A DNA stretch of 64,000 nt from Chryseotalea sp. WA131a. GTDB taxonomy: Bacteria; Bacteroidota; Bacteroidia; Cytophagales; Cyclobacteriaceae. Positions 35,705 to 44,470 of this stretch are shown in pieces. How positions within the stretch are numbered: position 1 is the first letter of the stretch; each line of letters opens with the position of its first letter. The DNA lies in the NCBI GenBank assembly GCA_025370075.1, contig CP073016.1, positions 4,650,001 through 4,714,000 on the forward strand, given 5' to 3'. The notes under the pieces were generated by a model. The model did not search any database, had not been told where the DNA came from, and saw only the letters and a list, made by a program, of their open reading frames with translations. The translations under genes and the position numbers were made by a program.

Positions 35705-36442
35705 TTAATCATCTCCTCGTTTCGCACCTCTTGCCAATTTTAAAAACACGCCTGTCATATCGCTTGCTGAAAATTGATCTTTCAATTCCGTGGGTGTACC
35801 CAATGCATCAATGCGCCCGTCCACCATGATGCTCACGCGGTCGCAGTACTCGGCTTCATCCATATAGTGCGTGGTAACGAACACGGTAGTGCCCGTATGC
35901 GCTGCTTCGTAAATCATCGTCCAAAACTCACGCCTCGTCACAGGATCTACTCCGCTCGTGGGTTCATCAAGAAACACAATCTGCGGCTGGTGCACCATCG
36001 CCACTGAAAACGAAAGTTTTTGTCGCCACCCAAGCGGCAACGACTTCACCAGTGTGTTTGCCTTGTCGCTTAGCCCAAGTTGTTGCAACATAAAATCCGT
36101 TTTTGATTTTATCTGCATATCGGTAAGCCCATAAATACCACCATAGAAGCGGATGTTTTCATTGACGGTCAGGTCTTCGTACAGCGAAAATTTTTGACTC
36201 ATGTAGCCGATGTTCTTCTTGATTTTCTCCGCCTCGCGAAACAAATCAAAGCCTGCTACCGTGGCCTCGCCCCGGGTGGGGAACGACAGCCCGCATAGCA
36301 TGCGCATGACGGTGGTTTTGCCCGCACCATTCGCTCCAAGAAATCCAAAGATTTCTCCTTTCTTCACGTCAAACGAAATGTTATCCACCGCAGTGAAGCT
36401 GCCGAATTGCTTGGTCAAGTTTTGTACTGCTATTGAGTTCAT
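35705..36442 (-). CDS. ABC transporter ATP-binding protein
   Basis: The 245-aa protein has Walker A GANGAGKTT, a Q-loop (YMSQKFSLYEDL), a signature region LVKSLPLGWRQKLSFSVA in which the usual LSGG reads LPLG, and Walker B IVFLDEPTSGVDP. It powers the ABC-2 permeases encoded downstream. The atypical signature is common in the C-terminal-type half of YbhF/YhiH-like paired ATPases. It starts 4 bp after the other ATPase gene. Confidence 0.93.
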   Translation of the reverse strand: MNSIAVQNLTKQFGSFTAVDNISFDVKKGEIFGFLGANGAGKTTVMRMLCGLSFPTRGEATVAGFDLFREAEKIKKNIGYMSQKFSLYEDLTVNENIRFYGGIYGLTDMQIKSKTDFMLQQLGLSDKANTLVKSLPLGWRQKLSFSVAMVHQPQIVFLDEPTSGVDPVTRREFWTMIYEAAHTGTTVFVTTHYMDEAEYCDRVSIMVDGRIDALGTPTELKDQFSASDMTGVFLKLARGAKRGDD

Positions 36443-36446
36443 TCTT

Positions 36447-37367
36447 TTACCTGTTCATCAATTTCATGAATGAATCCTCAATAGTTGGCTCCGCACGTTT
36501 CAATTGAACATCCACAATTCCTTTCTTCTTCAAAGCTGTTTCTATTTCCGCCATCGACTGCCCATCGTTGTAGAAAATCACATGATGCTCCTGCCCAAAC
36601 GGGTAGCACGAAAACACTTCGTCCATCGATTTCAATTCTTTCATCAGCACATACATGTCGCTGGCTCGTGCGGCCCACAGTGGTTTGCCGAGCTTGTTCA
36701 TGATGCCTTTGGGTGTATCAATCTCCAGCAAACTTCCCTGCTGAATCAATGCCACACGGTCGCACAAACTCGCCTCGTCCATGTAAGGCGTAGATACCAG
36801 GATGGTGATGTTTTGCTTTTGCAGTTGCCGCAGCAATTCCCAAAACTCTTGTCGCGATACTGCATCCACCCCTGTTGTCGGTTCATCTAAAAACAGCACT
36901 GATGGCTTGTGTATGAGTGCGCAGCACAAGGCCAACTTCTGTTTCATTCCCCCAGAGAGCGCACCAGCTCTGCGGTGTTTGAATTTTTCTATCTGGATGT
37001 AGATGTCTTTTACCAAATCATAATTTTCTTCGATGGTCGTATCAAACAGCGTAGCGAAGAACGAGAGGTTCTCCTCCACCGATAAATCTTGATACAACGA
37101 AAATCGCCCGGGCATATAACCCGCACGTTTCCGAATGGCTTTGAAATCCTTCACCACATCAAATCCATCCACGCTGGCGCTGCCGCTGTCGGCAATCATT
37201 AGCGTAGTGAGAATGCGGAATAGTGTTGTCTTACCCGCACCATCAGGCCCAATCAACCCAAACAATTCGCCTTGCTCCACGTCAAAAGAAATTTCCTTCA
37301 ATGCCTGCACGGAAGTCTTGTCGCCTTTGAAGGACTTTGCTACGTTATTGACAATTACTGACTTCAT
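36447..37367 (-). CDS. ABC transporter ATP-binding protein
   Basis: The 306-aa protein has Walker A GPDGAGKTT (note Asp in place of the usual Asn), signature ALSGGMKQKLAL, and Walker B VLFLDEPTTGVD. It also carries a ~70-residue C-terminal extension (DEVFSCYPFGQEHHVIFY...). It pairs with the adjacent ATPase. In E. coli YbhF and YhiH two such domains are fused in one protein; here they are separate genes. Confidence 0.93.
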   Translation of the reverse strand: MKSVIVNNVAKSFKGDKTSVQALKEISFDVEQGELFGLIGPDGAGKTTLFRILTTLMIADSGSASVDGFDVVKDFKAIRKRAGYMPGRFSLYQDLSVEENLSFFATLFDTTIEENYDLVKDIYIQIEKFKHRRAGALSGGMKQKLALCCALIHKPSVLFLDEPTTGVDAVSRQEFWELLRQLQKQNITILVSTPYMDEASLCDRVALIQQGSLLEIDTPKGIMNKLGKPLWAARASDMYVLMKELKSMDEVFSCYPFGQEHHVIFYNDGQSMAEIETALKKKGIVDVQLKRAEPTIEDSFMKLMNR

Positions 37368-37427
37368 CTTTTACAAAGTTGGTAGTTGACAAATTTCAAT
37401 TGACCATTCGCAAGAGTTGTCAATTGC

Positions 37428-38336
37428 CTATTGCTTATTTAGTTTAACATCTCCATACATCCCCAACTTCAGATAGCCATCGTTCTTCACCGTAATCTTC
37501 ACGGCATACACGAGGTTGGCACGTTCTTCTTTCGTTTGAATGGTTTTCGGTGTAAACTCTGCTTTGTCCGAAATCCAAGCTAAGGCTCCGGGGTAGCTTT
37601 TTGTTCCCTTGCCATCATCTACCCGCACCTCCACCGATTGGCCCAACTTAACTTGCGGCAACTGATTCCCCGTTATATAGGCGCGCAACGTCATTGTCTC
37701 GAGGTTGGCAATTTTGTACAGTGCCTTTCCAGGGGCAGTCACTTCATCTTTCTCCACATATTTGGTGAGTACCGTGCCGGAGAGAGGGTTAACCAAAATT
37801 GACTTTTTGATTTGGTCATTCAGTTGATCGACTTGCGCTTTAAGAGGCAGGGTTTCGCTTTGAAGCGCTAGCGATGTAATCGATAGCGAAGACTTGGTGG
37901 CATTGTACTGCTTTTGCAATAAGGCCAACTGAGCATTTAAGTCATCCAATTGCTTTTGTGTGGCTGCGGCTGACTTCAATAATTTTTCAATCCGCTTCTT
38001 TTCAAACTCAGCGGTGGCGATTTGTTCTTTGATAGTGGCCAGTTGAGATGACATGTCGGGTTGTTTCGCTAACACCGCACGCACGGAATAGGTCAGTTGT
38101 TTTTTTCGAAGGAATAGTTGAGTCGTGTCGATGTAGCCGATGACTTCATTTGCTTTTAGTTGTTGCCCCTCGGCAATGGTAAACTCAACAACTTTACCCG
38201 AGGCTTCGGATGACACGATGGTTTCTTCTGCCTCAAAATTTCCTGAGGCATCAAAATCATTGGATGAATTTTTACAAGCCGAAATTGTCAGCAGCAAAAC
38301 AAACACTGGCGGTAGGAATTTGAATAAATGGTTCAT
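37428..38336 (-). CDS. HlyD-family periplasmic adaptor
   Basis: The 302-aa lipoprotein-like adaptor starts FKFLPPVFVLLLTISAC (lipobox cysteine at 21). It has a split biotinyl-lipoyl motif (GKVVEFTIAEGQQLKANEVIGYID and LVNPLSGTVLTKYVEKDE), a coiled-coil hairpin of about 100 residues between them, and a beta-barrel domain. It links the ABC exporter to the TolC channel encoded next door. Confidence 0.93.
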   Translation of the reverse strand: MNHLFKFLPPVFVLLLTISACKNSSNDFDASGNFEAEETIVSSEASGKVVEFTIAEGQQLKANEVIGYIDTTQLFLRKKQLTYSVRAVLAKQPDMSSQLATIKEQIATAEFEKKRIEKLLKSAAATQKQLDDLNAQLALLQKQYNATKSSLSITSLALQSETLPLKAQVDQLNDQIKKSILVNPLSGTVLTKYVEKDEVTAPGKALYKIANLETMTLRAYITGNQLPQVKLGQSVEVRVDDGKGTKSYPGALAWISDKAEFTPKTIQTKEERANLVYAVKITVKNDGYLKLGMYGDVKLNKQ

Positions 38337-38349
38337 CGTAATGGGGGAG

Positions 38350-39609
38350 TTAATTTCCTGAAATGTTTTGATACGAATACTGCGACAGCTGCAACTGAAT
38401 CTGGTGCAGTAGCCGGTTTTGTATAGCTTGGTCTTCTGCGTTCAACTCACGAAGTAAGTCATTGGTGGAGATCACGCCATTTTCATGCTGTGCTTTTGCG
38501 GTATGGGTGATGTTCGACCGCAACGCTACAATTTTGTTGTCCACTTCGATCAGCTCTGCCAGCTTTTTAACTTCCTGGCTTTGTTGCTTCAATTGCAAAT
38601 GGGTGTTGAATAGAAAAGTTTCTTTTTGATAATTTAATTGTTGCACATTTAGATTCAACAACTCCTTATCATGATTGGAATTATAGAACCCCGACAAATT
38701 CCAAATGAAGCGCAGTCCGCCAATGTAATACCCCGAGAAATCGTTGAGCAAAGCATTCAATCCTGGTCGGCCATAGCCACCTTGAAGAAATATATTGAAC
38801 CTTGGCAAATTACGAGTGTGTGCCGATTTGTATTGTACATCCAACAATGATGCTTGAGAATTGTACAACAATAATTCCGGACGGTTGATGGAGGACGTTT
38901 CTTGAAACATAAGCACCGCTGGGTTTTCGAGTGTTGTATCTTCACTTAGTTTTTGATTGATGAAATAGCTGAGCATATCGAGATAAGCCGTTCTCAACGA
39001 TTTAATCTCGATTGCCCGTTGGTCGGCTTTCAATAATTCAGCTTCCAAAATATCTGCATTCGATTTAAAGGACGTTCCGTTAAGAATGGCCGCTTCCGTT
39101 TTGTTTAAACTCGTTTGCAAATCCTTTTTAAGCAATCCAATTTGATTGAGTTGTGCATCGGCCAATAAAATACCGAAGTATAACTGGTTAATACGCTCCT
39201 TCACTTTATACAACTCTACCTCCACCCGCTCGTCTTCCACTTTTGCATTGGCCTCGGCAGTGGCCGATTGTTGTTTGATGGCGCCTCCATCATACAATGC
39301 TTGGCTTATCTCACCAAAAATGCGGTACTGATCTTTACTCAGCGGCTCGATATCCACACCCGGAAATGAAATGGGTATTTTGGTGACATCTGATTGATAG
39401 GTGACCTGACCTGATAGGCTTAGTTGCGGCAAAAAGCCGGAGTGTGCATTGGCTACGCTGTAGTCTTTACTTTTCACAAGCAACTCTTTCTGCTTTATCA
39501 ACGGAAAATTTTGACGGGCTAGTTCGTGACATTTGTCAAGAGTGAGACCTTGTCCAAATGCGTGGAACGAATTCACGGCAATAAGTAGAAGAAATAAAAC
39601 TTGCTTCAT
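38350..39609 (-). CDS. TolC-family outer-membrane efflux protein
   Basis: The 419-aa protein has a signal peptide (FLLLIAVNSFHAFG), the OEP-family start LTLDKCHELARQNFP, two long helical hairpins and the duplicated beta-barrel/coiled-coil pattern (LPRFNIFLQGGYGRPGLN). It is the outer-membrane duct of the efflux system. Its ATG overlaps the TetR gene's stop by 4 bp (ATGA). The HlyD gene follows after 13 bp. Confidence 0.92.
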   Translation of the reverse strand: MKQVLFLLLIAVNSFHAFGQGLTLDKCHELARQNFPLIKQKELLVKSKDYSVANAHSGFLPQLSLSGQVTYQSDVTKIPISFPGVDIEPLSKDQYRIFGEISQALYDGGAIKQQSATAEANAKVEDERVEVELYKVKERINQLYFGILLADAQLNQIGLLKKDLQTSLNKTEAAILNGTSFKSNADILEAELLKADQRAIEIKSLRTAYLDMLSYFINQKLSEDTTLENPAVLMFQETSSINRPELLLYNSQASLLDVQYKSAHTRNLPRFNIFLQGGYGRPGLNALLNDFSGYYIGGLRFIWNLSGFYNSNHDKELLNLNVQQLNYQKETFLFNTHLQLKQQSQEVKKLAELIEVDNKIVALRSNITHTAKAQHENGVISTNDLLRELNAEDQAIQNRLLHQIQLQLSQYSYQNISGN

Positions 39610-40250
39610 TTTGCAAAAGGTTTTAATGAGTGCATGACAAATTCGATTATCTCATCAATGCGCTGTTCCATCACTTTGTCGAATCCCTTGTCGTCTACTT
39701 CCAAAAAGGCTTTTATGACAGGTTTTGCAGCGAATGGATAGATGCAAAGCGACATAATATTTATAAGAAGTTGGCTTGCTTCGATTTCCCGGATTCTTTT
39801 TTCTGCGATGGCTTCTTTCACTAAGATTGAAAATCGTTTCATCACTATACTTGGCGACATGCCCGCTTTTTGTGCGTGATGCAAAAGCCGATCAGGTGAT
39901 TGTTGCAGCTCTTGCAGGATGAAAAGTGGCAAGTAGGGATTGGCGGCAGTCAATTTAATCTCGTGTGTGATCATTCCCCTGATCACTTCTTCCAACTTTT
40001 TCTCCGAAAACAAAATTTTCTCGTGCCCCGAAAAAAATTCATTTACTTTTTGTTCGAAGATCAAATCGAACATTTTGTCTTTGCTGCGGAAGTAATAATG
40101 CAACAATGCACGGTTTATATTGGCTTCTTTTGCAATGTCGTTCATGCGAGCTGCCGCAAAGCCCTTGCGGGTAAAAACTTTTCGGGCAGCCTCCAAAATC
40201 GATTTTTCTGTCTGATTATCCCGCTTTTCTTTAATCACTTTATTTAACAA
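39606..40250 (-). CDS. TetR-family regulator of the efflux operon
   Basis: It has a TetR helix-turn-helix (KSILEAARKVFTRKGFAAARMNDIAKEANINRALLHYYFRSKDKMF) near residues 17-61 and a helical ligand-binding domain. The annotated first codon is TTG; a GTG four codons later (KVIKEKR) is an alternative. First gene of the seven-gene efflux operon and presumably its autorepressor. No clear operator palindrome was identified upstream. Confidence 0.92.
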   Translation of the reverse strand: MLNKVIKEKRDNQTEKSILEAARKVFTRKGFAAARMNDIAKEANINRALLHYYFRSKDKMFDLIFEQKVNEFFSGHEKILFSEKKLEEVIRGMITHEIKLTAANPYLPLFILQELQQSPDRLLHHAQKAGMSPSIVMKRFSILVKEAIAEKRIREIEASQLLINIMSLCIYPFAAKPVIKAFLEVDDKGFDKVMEQRIDEIIEFVMHSLKPFAK

Positions 40251-40713
40251 TTTTATTAAACTATAACGCTAAATAATGAAAATAGATTTTGATTTCAAAA
40301 TGTGTGGCTCGGTTTAAGTTTGATTGTCCAGTTAGGATAGTCGTCTCCTTAGAAAGCTGAATGGATAAAGATTACTGAAAATATGAAGTGATTTGGGATT
40401 ATAAATCTGCAAGAAAGTGGGGTTTCGTATCAAGTATCTTGTAGATTTCATATGGCCCCAAAACAAGTTTCGCAGTCACAGCTGAGTTTTATCCCAGTCT
40501 AATGCATAATTTGGGATAAAAAGATCGTTTTCAGCTTTGTCATGAGTGTTTTCTTTGGAGTCCAATCGGTTATTGCGGGTACCTGCAGTGAGCCACAGGT
40601 CGAGCGTAGAACTGGACTGTAAATCATATCCATACTGAATAGGGATCATTGATTGACTGTGGCTAGGGTGCCACCTTTCGTTCACGCTGGTCGCCAGACG
40701 TCAGGCGTCCAAT

Positions 40714-40755
40714 AACTATGACTAAAAATTACTTTTTGACCAACGACAACTAGGG
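40714..40755 (+). repeat. ~42-bp direct repeat, left copy
   Basis: The segment AACTATGACT...ACTAGGG is repeated at 41410-41450 with few differences; both contain TTACTTTTTGACCAAC. The pair brackets the CPBP relic. A short perfect palindrome CTAGCTGCGCAGCTAG follows at 40811-40826. I see no gene between 40251 and 40834. Confidence 0.65.
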
Positions 40756-40834
40756 GAGGCCGCACAAACTGAAACTAATGATATTGATTTAATCAATACG
40801 AAACCAAGTGCTAGCTGCGCAGCTAGAGTTGGCA

Positions 40835-40893
40835 ATGTTGAAATTCCTAAATTAGGATAAACCTAAATGTTCGTTCAAATTTGCGCTGTCGAT
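40835..40893. repeat. 59-bp dispersed repeat, copy B
   Basis: It matches 32346-32404 at 56 of 59 positions. Here it abuts, without any gap, a 25-bp piece of CPBP coding sequence (40894-40918) that in the other copy (32763-32787) lies about 360 bp away. That shows an internal deletion in this copy. Confidence 0.75.
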
Positions 40894-41249
40894 CTCTTTA
40901 TTTGCGTAATAAAAGCTGTTATTGGCAAAAGGGCCGGAATTATTATCGTTACTAACAGCAGTCCATACGGTGGTATTGGCTTGAACGATGTTGGCAGAAT
41001 TTGTCGGATGGGTAGTGAGAGGTACTTTTTTGAAATGTATATGGCCAGAAGTATTGAGGAATAGTATCCAATAAAACTTGGTATCCAAGATAGCTCGGAC
41101 GGAAAATAGTTAATGCTTATCAAGACCGTTGCCTTCGTCAGTACTAGAACTAGAACGGGTAAAGTCGTTAACAAAAAATTTGCTTTAAATGAAACCATCA
41201 TATTTTGTATCTGTCTGCCAGTGTAAATGCGTGCCTTTCTGCAAAGCAT
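40875..41249 (-). pseudogene. CPBP intramembrane protease, N-terminal relic
   Basis: The 124-aa frame has hydrophobic helices (ANFLLTTLPVLVLVLTKATVLIS; YGLLLVTIIIPALLPITAF) and ends ITQIKRSTAQI. The last residues are read out of the 59-bp downstream repeat, because the active-site half (FEEMFWRG in the 32408 relic) has been deleted. It is therefore a 5' fragment of a CPBP-type gene, complementary to the relic at 32408-32790. A functional product is unlikely. Confidence 0.65.
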
Positions 41250-41409
41250 TGCCTAAAGGTAAGAATACCTAAAGGCTTGAATATATACAATCAAATTGAA
41301 TGCAAAAACTGCCCTTTTTTTGTCCGTGCGCACAAATAACCTAAAATTATGCTGTCGTGCGAAAACAAGTTGGAAGGGTTTGTGAAAACAAGTTGGTCAG
41401 GCGACCAAC

Positions 41410-41450
41410 AACTACGACTAATATTACTTTTTGACCAACCACAACTAGGG
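41410..41450 (+). repeat. ~42-bp direct repeat, right copy
   Basis: Partner of 40714-40755. It is directly preceded by a 7-bp inverted repeat GTTGGTC/GACCAAC (41392-41409). The rest of 41250-41532 shows no gene. Confidence 0.65.
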
Positions 41451-41532
41451 TCATAATATATTTAACTTATCACTAGTATCAACTATCGAAAATTGGGCAG
41501 CTTTTTTTCTTAAAGCAAAAAACCACCCCAAC

Positions 41533-42258
41533 TCAAACCCCCAACATCCCGCACGTCTTCTCTGCTGCCGCTTGCTCTGCTTTTTTCTTGTTCGGGCCAA
41601 TACCTAGGCCGAACGCCTCTTCGCCAATAAAAACCTGAATAGAAAATTCTTTGTAGTTGCGGCCGCTGCTTTTTATGTCCACCGTTTCAAAGCGGATTTC
41701 TTTGCCGGCCTTCTGGCTCCACTCAATCAATTTGCTTTTGTGATTGGCCGTAGAGTTTACAATCGTTTCTAAATTCAAATACGGCTGCACTAACTTGTCA
41801 ATCACAAATTTTTTGGTTTTTAAATATCCTTTGTCAAGGTAAATGGCACCTACCAGTGCTTCCAGCGTGTTTCCTAAAATCACGTTTTGCAACATCACAT
41901 TGCGGTTATCGAATTTGACAATCGCGCCAATGCCAATTTTGCGGGCAATATTGTTGAGTGACTCGCGGTTGACAATGCGCGAGCGGATTTCAGTCAAGAA
42001 GCCTTCGTCTTTAAACGGATATTTTTTGAACAAATAATCAGCAATAGCTGCGCCTAAAATAGCATCGCCCAAGTATTCCAATCGTTCATTTGATTCGCGA
42101 AAACCATCTGACTCTTTTGACTTTGAACTATGGAGTGTAGCTAATTTATAGAGCGATAAATTAGAAGGCGCAAACCCAGCAATCGTTTTGACTGCCGTAA
42201 TAAGCTTTTTTTCTTCCTTAGAATTAGTTTTGGGTAAGGAGGGTAGTAAATTCCACAC
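41533..42258 (-). CDS. rnc: Ribonuclease III
   Basis: RNase III cuts double-stranded RNA during rRNA and mRNA processing. The 241-aa protein has the signature NERLEYLGDAILG near residue 59, with the catalytic acidic residues, a second acidic site (GNTLEALVGAIYLDKG), and a C-terminal dsRNA-binding domain (NHKSKLIEWSQKAGKE ... GPNKKKAEQAAAEKTC). Translation starts at a GTG. It lies 5 bp downstream of fabF, the usual acpP-fabF-rnc order. Confidence 0.95.
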   Translation of the reverse strand: MWNLLPSLPKTNSKEEKKLITAVKTIAGFAPSNLSLYKLATLHSSKSKESDGFRESNERLEYLGDAILGAAIADYLFKKYPFKDEGFLTEIRSRIVNRESLNNIARKIGIGAIVKFDNRNVMLQNVILGNTLEALVGAIYLDKGYLKTKKFVIDKLVQPYLNLETIVNSTANHKSKLIEWSQKAGKEIRFETVDIKSSGRNYKEFSIQVFIGEEAFGLGIGPNKKKAEQAAAEKTCGMLGV

Positions 42259-42263
42259 AGGAT

Positions 42264-43514
42264 TTACTCCATTTTTTTGATAATGATCGAGAAATTATGA
42301 CCGCCAAAGCCAAAAGTGTTGCTCAGCGCAATCTTCACTTCTTTTTTTTGTGCTTTGTTAAAGGTCATGTTCAACCGTGGGTCTAGGCCATCATCATCGG
42401 TAAAGTGATTGATGGTAGGCGGCACAATGCCCTCGTTGATGGCCAACAAACAGGCCAATGCTTCAATAGCACCCGCAGCACCCAACAAATGGCCGGTCAT
42501 TGATTTGGTTGAGCTGATGTTCATTTTGTAGGCATCTTCGCCAAACACTTTTTGAATGGCTTTTATTTCGCCCAAGTCGCCCAAGGGGGTAGAGGTGCCG
42601 TGTGTGTTAATGTAATCTACTTCAGAAGTTCTAATACCCGCTTCTTCAAGCGCATACTCCATTACTTTGGTGATTCCTGCTCCTTCGGGGTGAGGTGCGG
42701 TAATGTGGTAGGCATCGGCAGACATGCCACCGCCAATAATTTCTCCGTAAATTTTCGCACCACGTCTTTTGGCATGTTCGTATTCTTCAATGATCAAGGC
42801 ACCCGCTCCTTCGCCCAACACAAAGCCATCGCGGTCTTTATCGTAAGGTCGAGAAGCTGTTTCAGGCGAATCGTTTCTTTCGGATAATGCTTTTAACGCA
42901 TTGAAACCACCAACACCAGCAATGCAAACGGCCGCTTCGGACCCCCCTGAAACAATCACATCTGCTTTGCCCAAGCGGATGTAGGTAAAGGCATCGTAAA
43001 TGGCATTGGTAGAAGAGGCACAGGCCGAAACCGTAACAAAATTAGGGCCTCTAAATCCATACTTGATAGAAATATGTCCAGCGCTTAAGTCAGGAATCAT
43101 TTTTGGGATGAAGAAGGGGTTGAAGCGTGGAGTGCCATCGCCACGGCCAAAGGCCAAAACCTCTTCTTGAAAGGTGAAAAGTCCACCAATGCCCGAACCC
43201 CAAATCACACCCACGCGATCTAAGTTTATTTTGGTTAGGTCAAGCTTTGAATCGATAACGGCTTCATCTGCCGCTACCATGGCATACTGCGAAAACGGAT
43301 CCAACTTTCTGGCTTCTTTTTTATCCATAAAGTTGCCCGCGTCAAATCCTTTTACTTCACAAGCAAATTTTGTTTTGAATAAAGTGGTGTCAAACTTGGT
43401 GATAGGAGCTGCGCCACTTTTTCCTTGGCGAAGACCTTCCCAATATTCTGGAAGTGTGTTTCCGATGGGGGTGAGTGCACCCGCCCCTGTGATAACAACC
43501 CTTTTCAAATTCAT
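42264..43514 (-). CDS. fabF: 3-oxoacyl-ACP synthase II (FabF)
   Basis: KAS II condenses malonyl-ACP with acyl-ACP in fatty-acid elongation. The ATG at 43514 (MNLKRVVITGAGALTPIG) gives 416 aa; the longer frame adds a leader with no family counterpart. The catalytic Cys lies in VSACASSTNAI, the first His in NTHGTSTPLGD, and the second in MTGHLLGAAG. It sits between acpP (substrate carrier, 179 bp upstream) and rnc. Confidence 0.96.
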   Translation of the reverse strand: MNLKRVVITGAGALTPIGNTLPEYWEGLRQGKSGAAPITKFDTTLFKTKFACEVKGFDAGNFMDKKEARKLDPFSQYAMVAADEAVIDSKLDLTKINLDRVGVIWGSGIGGLFTFQEEVLAFGRGDGTPRFNPFFIPKMIPDLSAGHISIKYGFRGPNFVTVSACASSTNAIYDAFTYIRLGKADVIVSGGSEAAVCIAGVGGFNALKALSERNDSPETASRPYDKDRDGFVLGEGAGALIIEEYEHAKRRGAKIYGEIIGGGMSADAYHITAPHPEGAGITKVMEYALEEAGIRTSEVDYINTHGTSTPLGDLGEIKAIQKVFGEDAYKMNISSTKSMTGHLLGAAGAIEALACLLAINEGIVPPTINHFTDDDGLDPRLNMTFNKAQKKEVKIALSNTFGFGGHNFSIIIKKME

Positions 43515-43693
43515 GAGGTAATAATTGTTTTTTTTAGTGGTCACCTGAAATGGCCTTAATAACATTTCGTTCAATCAATGGCCATTTCGTAATAACTTAC
43601 TTTTATAAAACATAGAAAGGGCGCAATAAACCTATTGACACCCTTTTTTGTGACTTTACTAAGCCAATATGGCTTGCCGTGGTAAAGTGTAAA

Positions 43694-43933
43694 TTATTTC
43701 TTGGCGTTTTCTTCCAAATAAGAAATTGCCTGACCAACGGTTGCGATGTTTTCAGCCTGATCGTCTGGAATGGAAATATTGAACTCCTTTTCAAACTCCA
43801 TGATAAGTTCTACGGTATCCAACGAATCGGCTCCCAAATCATTGGTAAAGCTTGCTTCTGGAGTCACCTCAGATTCCTCAACACCTAGTTTGTCGATGAT
43901 GATTTGTTTTACTTTTTGTGCGATTTCAGACAT
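43694..43933 (-). CDS. acpP: Acyl carrier protein
   Basis: This 79-aa acidic four-helix protein carries the phosphopantetheine attachment site DLGADSLDTVELI, with Ser37 as the modified residue. It shuttles acyl chains in fatty-acid synthesis. First gene of the acpP-fabF-rnc cluster and divergent from the IPExxxVDY/pyk genes. High expression is expected, but no clear TAnnTTTG element was found in the 109-bp divergent gap. Confidence 0.97.
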   Translation of the reverse strand: MSEIAQKVKQIIIDKLGVEESEVTPEASFTNDLGADSLDTVELIMEFEKEFNISIPDDQAENIATVGQAISYLEENAKK

Positions 43934-44042
43934 GATTATAAAGTTTAAGATTCAAAAATCAGGTGCAAATAAAGAGATTTAGTGCAATATTGGCAAACTT
44001 TTACGCGTTCCATCCGCCTGAAGGTCTTCCAGAAACCGATTC

Positions 44043-44465
44043 ATGAAGAAAAAACGCCTTGAAATTGATTATTCTTATGATTTTGAGCTTTTAGGAATAA
44101 TTTCGACCATAAAGGGCTATAAGCTGGCGTGGGAAATCAACCAACTGTTTGAATTGCAATTGGTGCGGCAGCCTGATCTAAAATTTGTGGATAAGAAAAA
44201 CAACAATTACCATTTGGCTAACTTCCTGCATCAGTCAGAGTCGCTCACCATCCGCTTGTTTAAGAACAAACCCTTGGAAGAGGAGGCACAAAGCGCCTAT
44301 CTGGTACCCGAATTTCAGCATTACGACTACATAATGATGGTACAAACAGACAATGAAACCAAAAGCAAACGATTGCAGGAAGTCTTGCGTGGTATTCCTT
44401 CCGTTGAATGGGTTGCTTTCATACCTTTGGCGTCTTTGAAATCAAAAGACAACTTTATTTTTTAA
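44043..44465 (+). CDS. IPExxxVDY-family protein
   Basis: This 140-aa Bacteroidota-specific small protein is named after a motif seen here as IPSVEWVAFIPL near the C-terminus. The N-terminus (KKRLEIDYSYDFELLGIISTIKGYKLAWEIN) is also typical. Function unknown. It is consistently encoded just before pyruvate kinase in this phylum; here the gap is 5 bp, which suggests co-expression and perhaps a role in controlling it (inference). Confidence 0.9.
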   Translation: MKKKRLEIDYSYDFELLGIISTIKGYKLAWEINQLFELQLVRQPDLKFVDKKNNNYHLANFLHQSESLTIRLFKNKPLEEEAQSAYLVPEFQHYDYIMMVQTDNETKSKRLQEVLRGIPSVEWVAFIPLASLKSKDNFIF

Positions 44466-44470
44466 TTTAC

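Noticed and set aside
40476..40685. 69-aa minus-strand open frame in the gap after the TetR gene
   Set aside because: No recognisable domain, no start context, no neighbours in an operon; it cannot be separated from chance in this repeat-rich gap.
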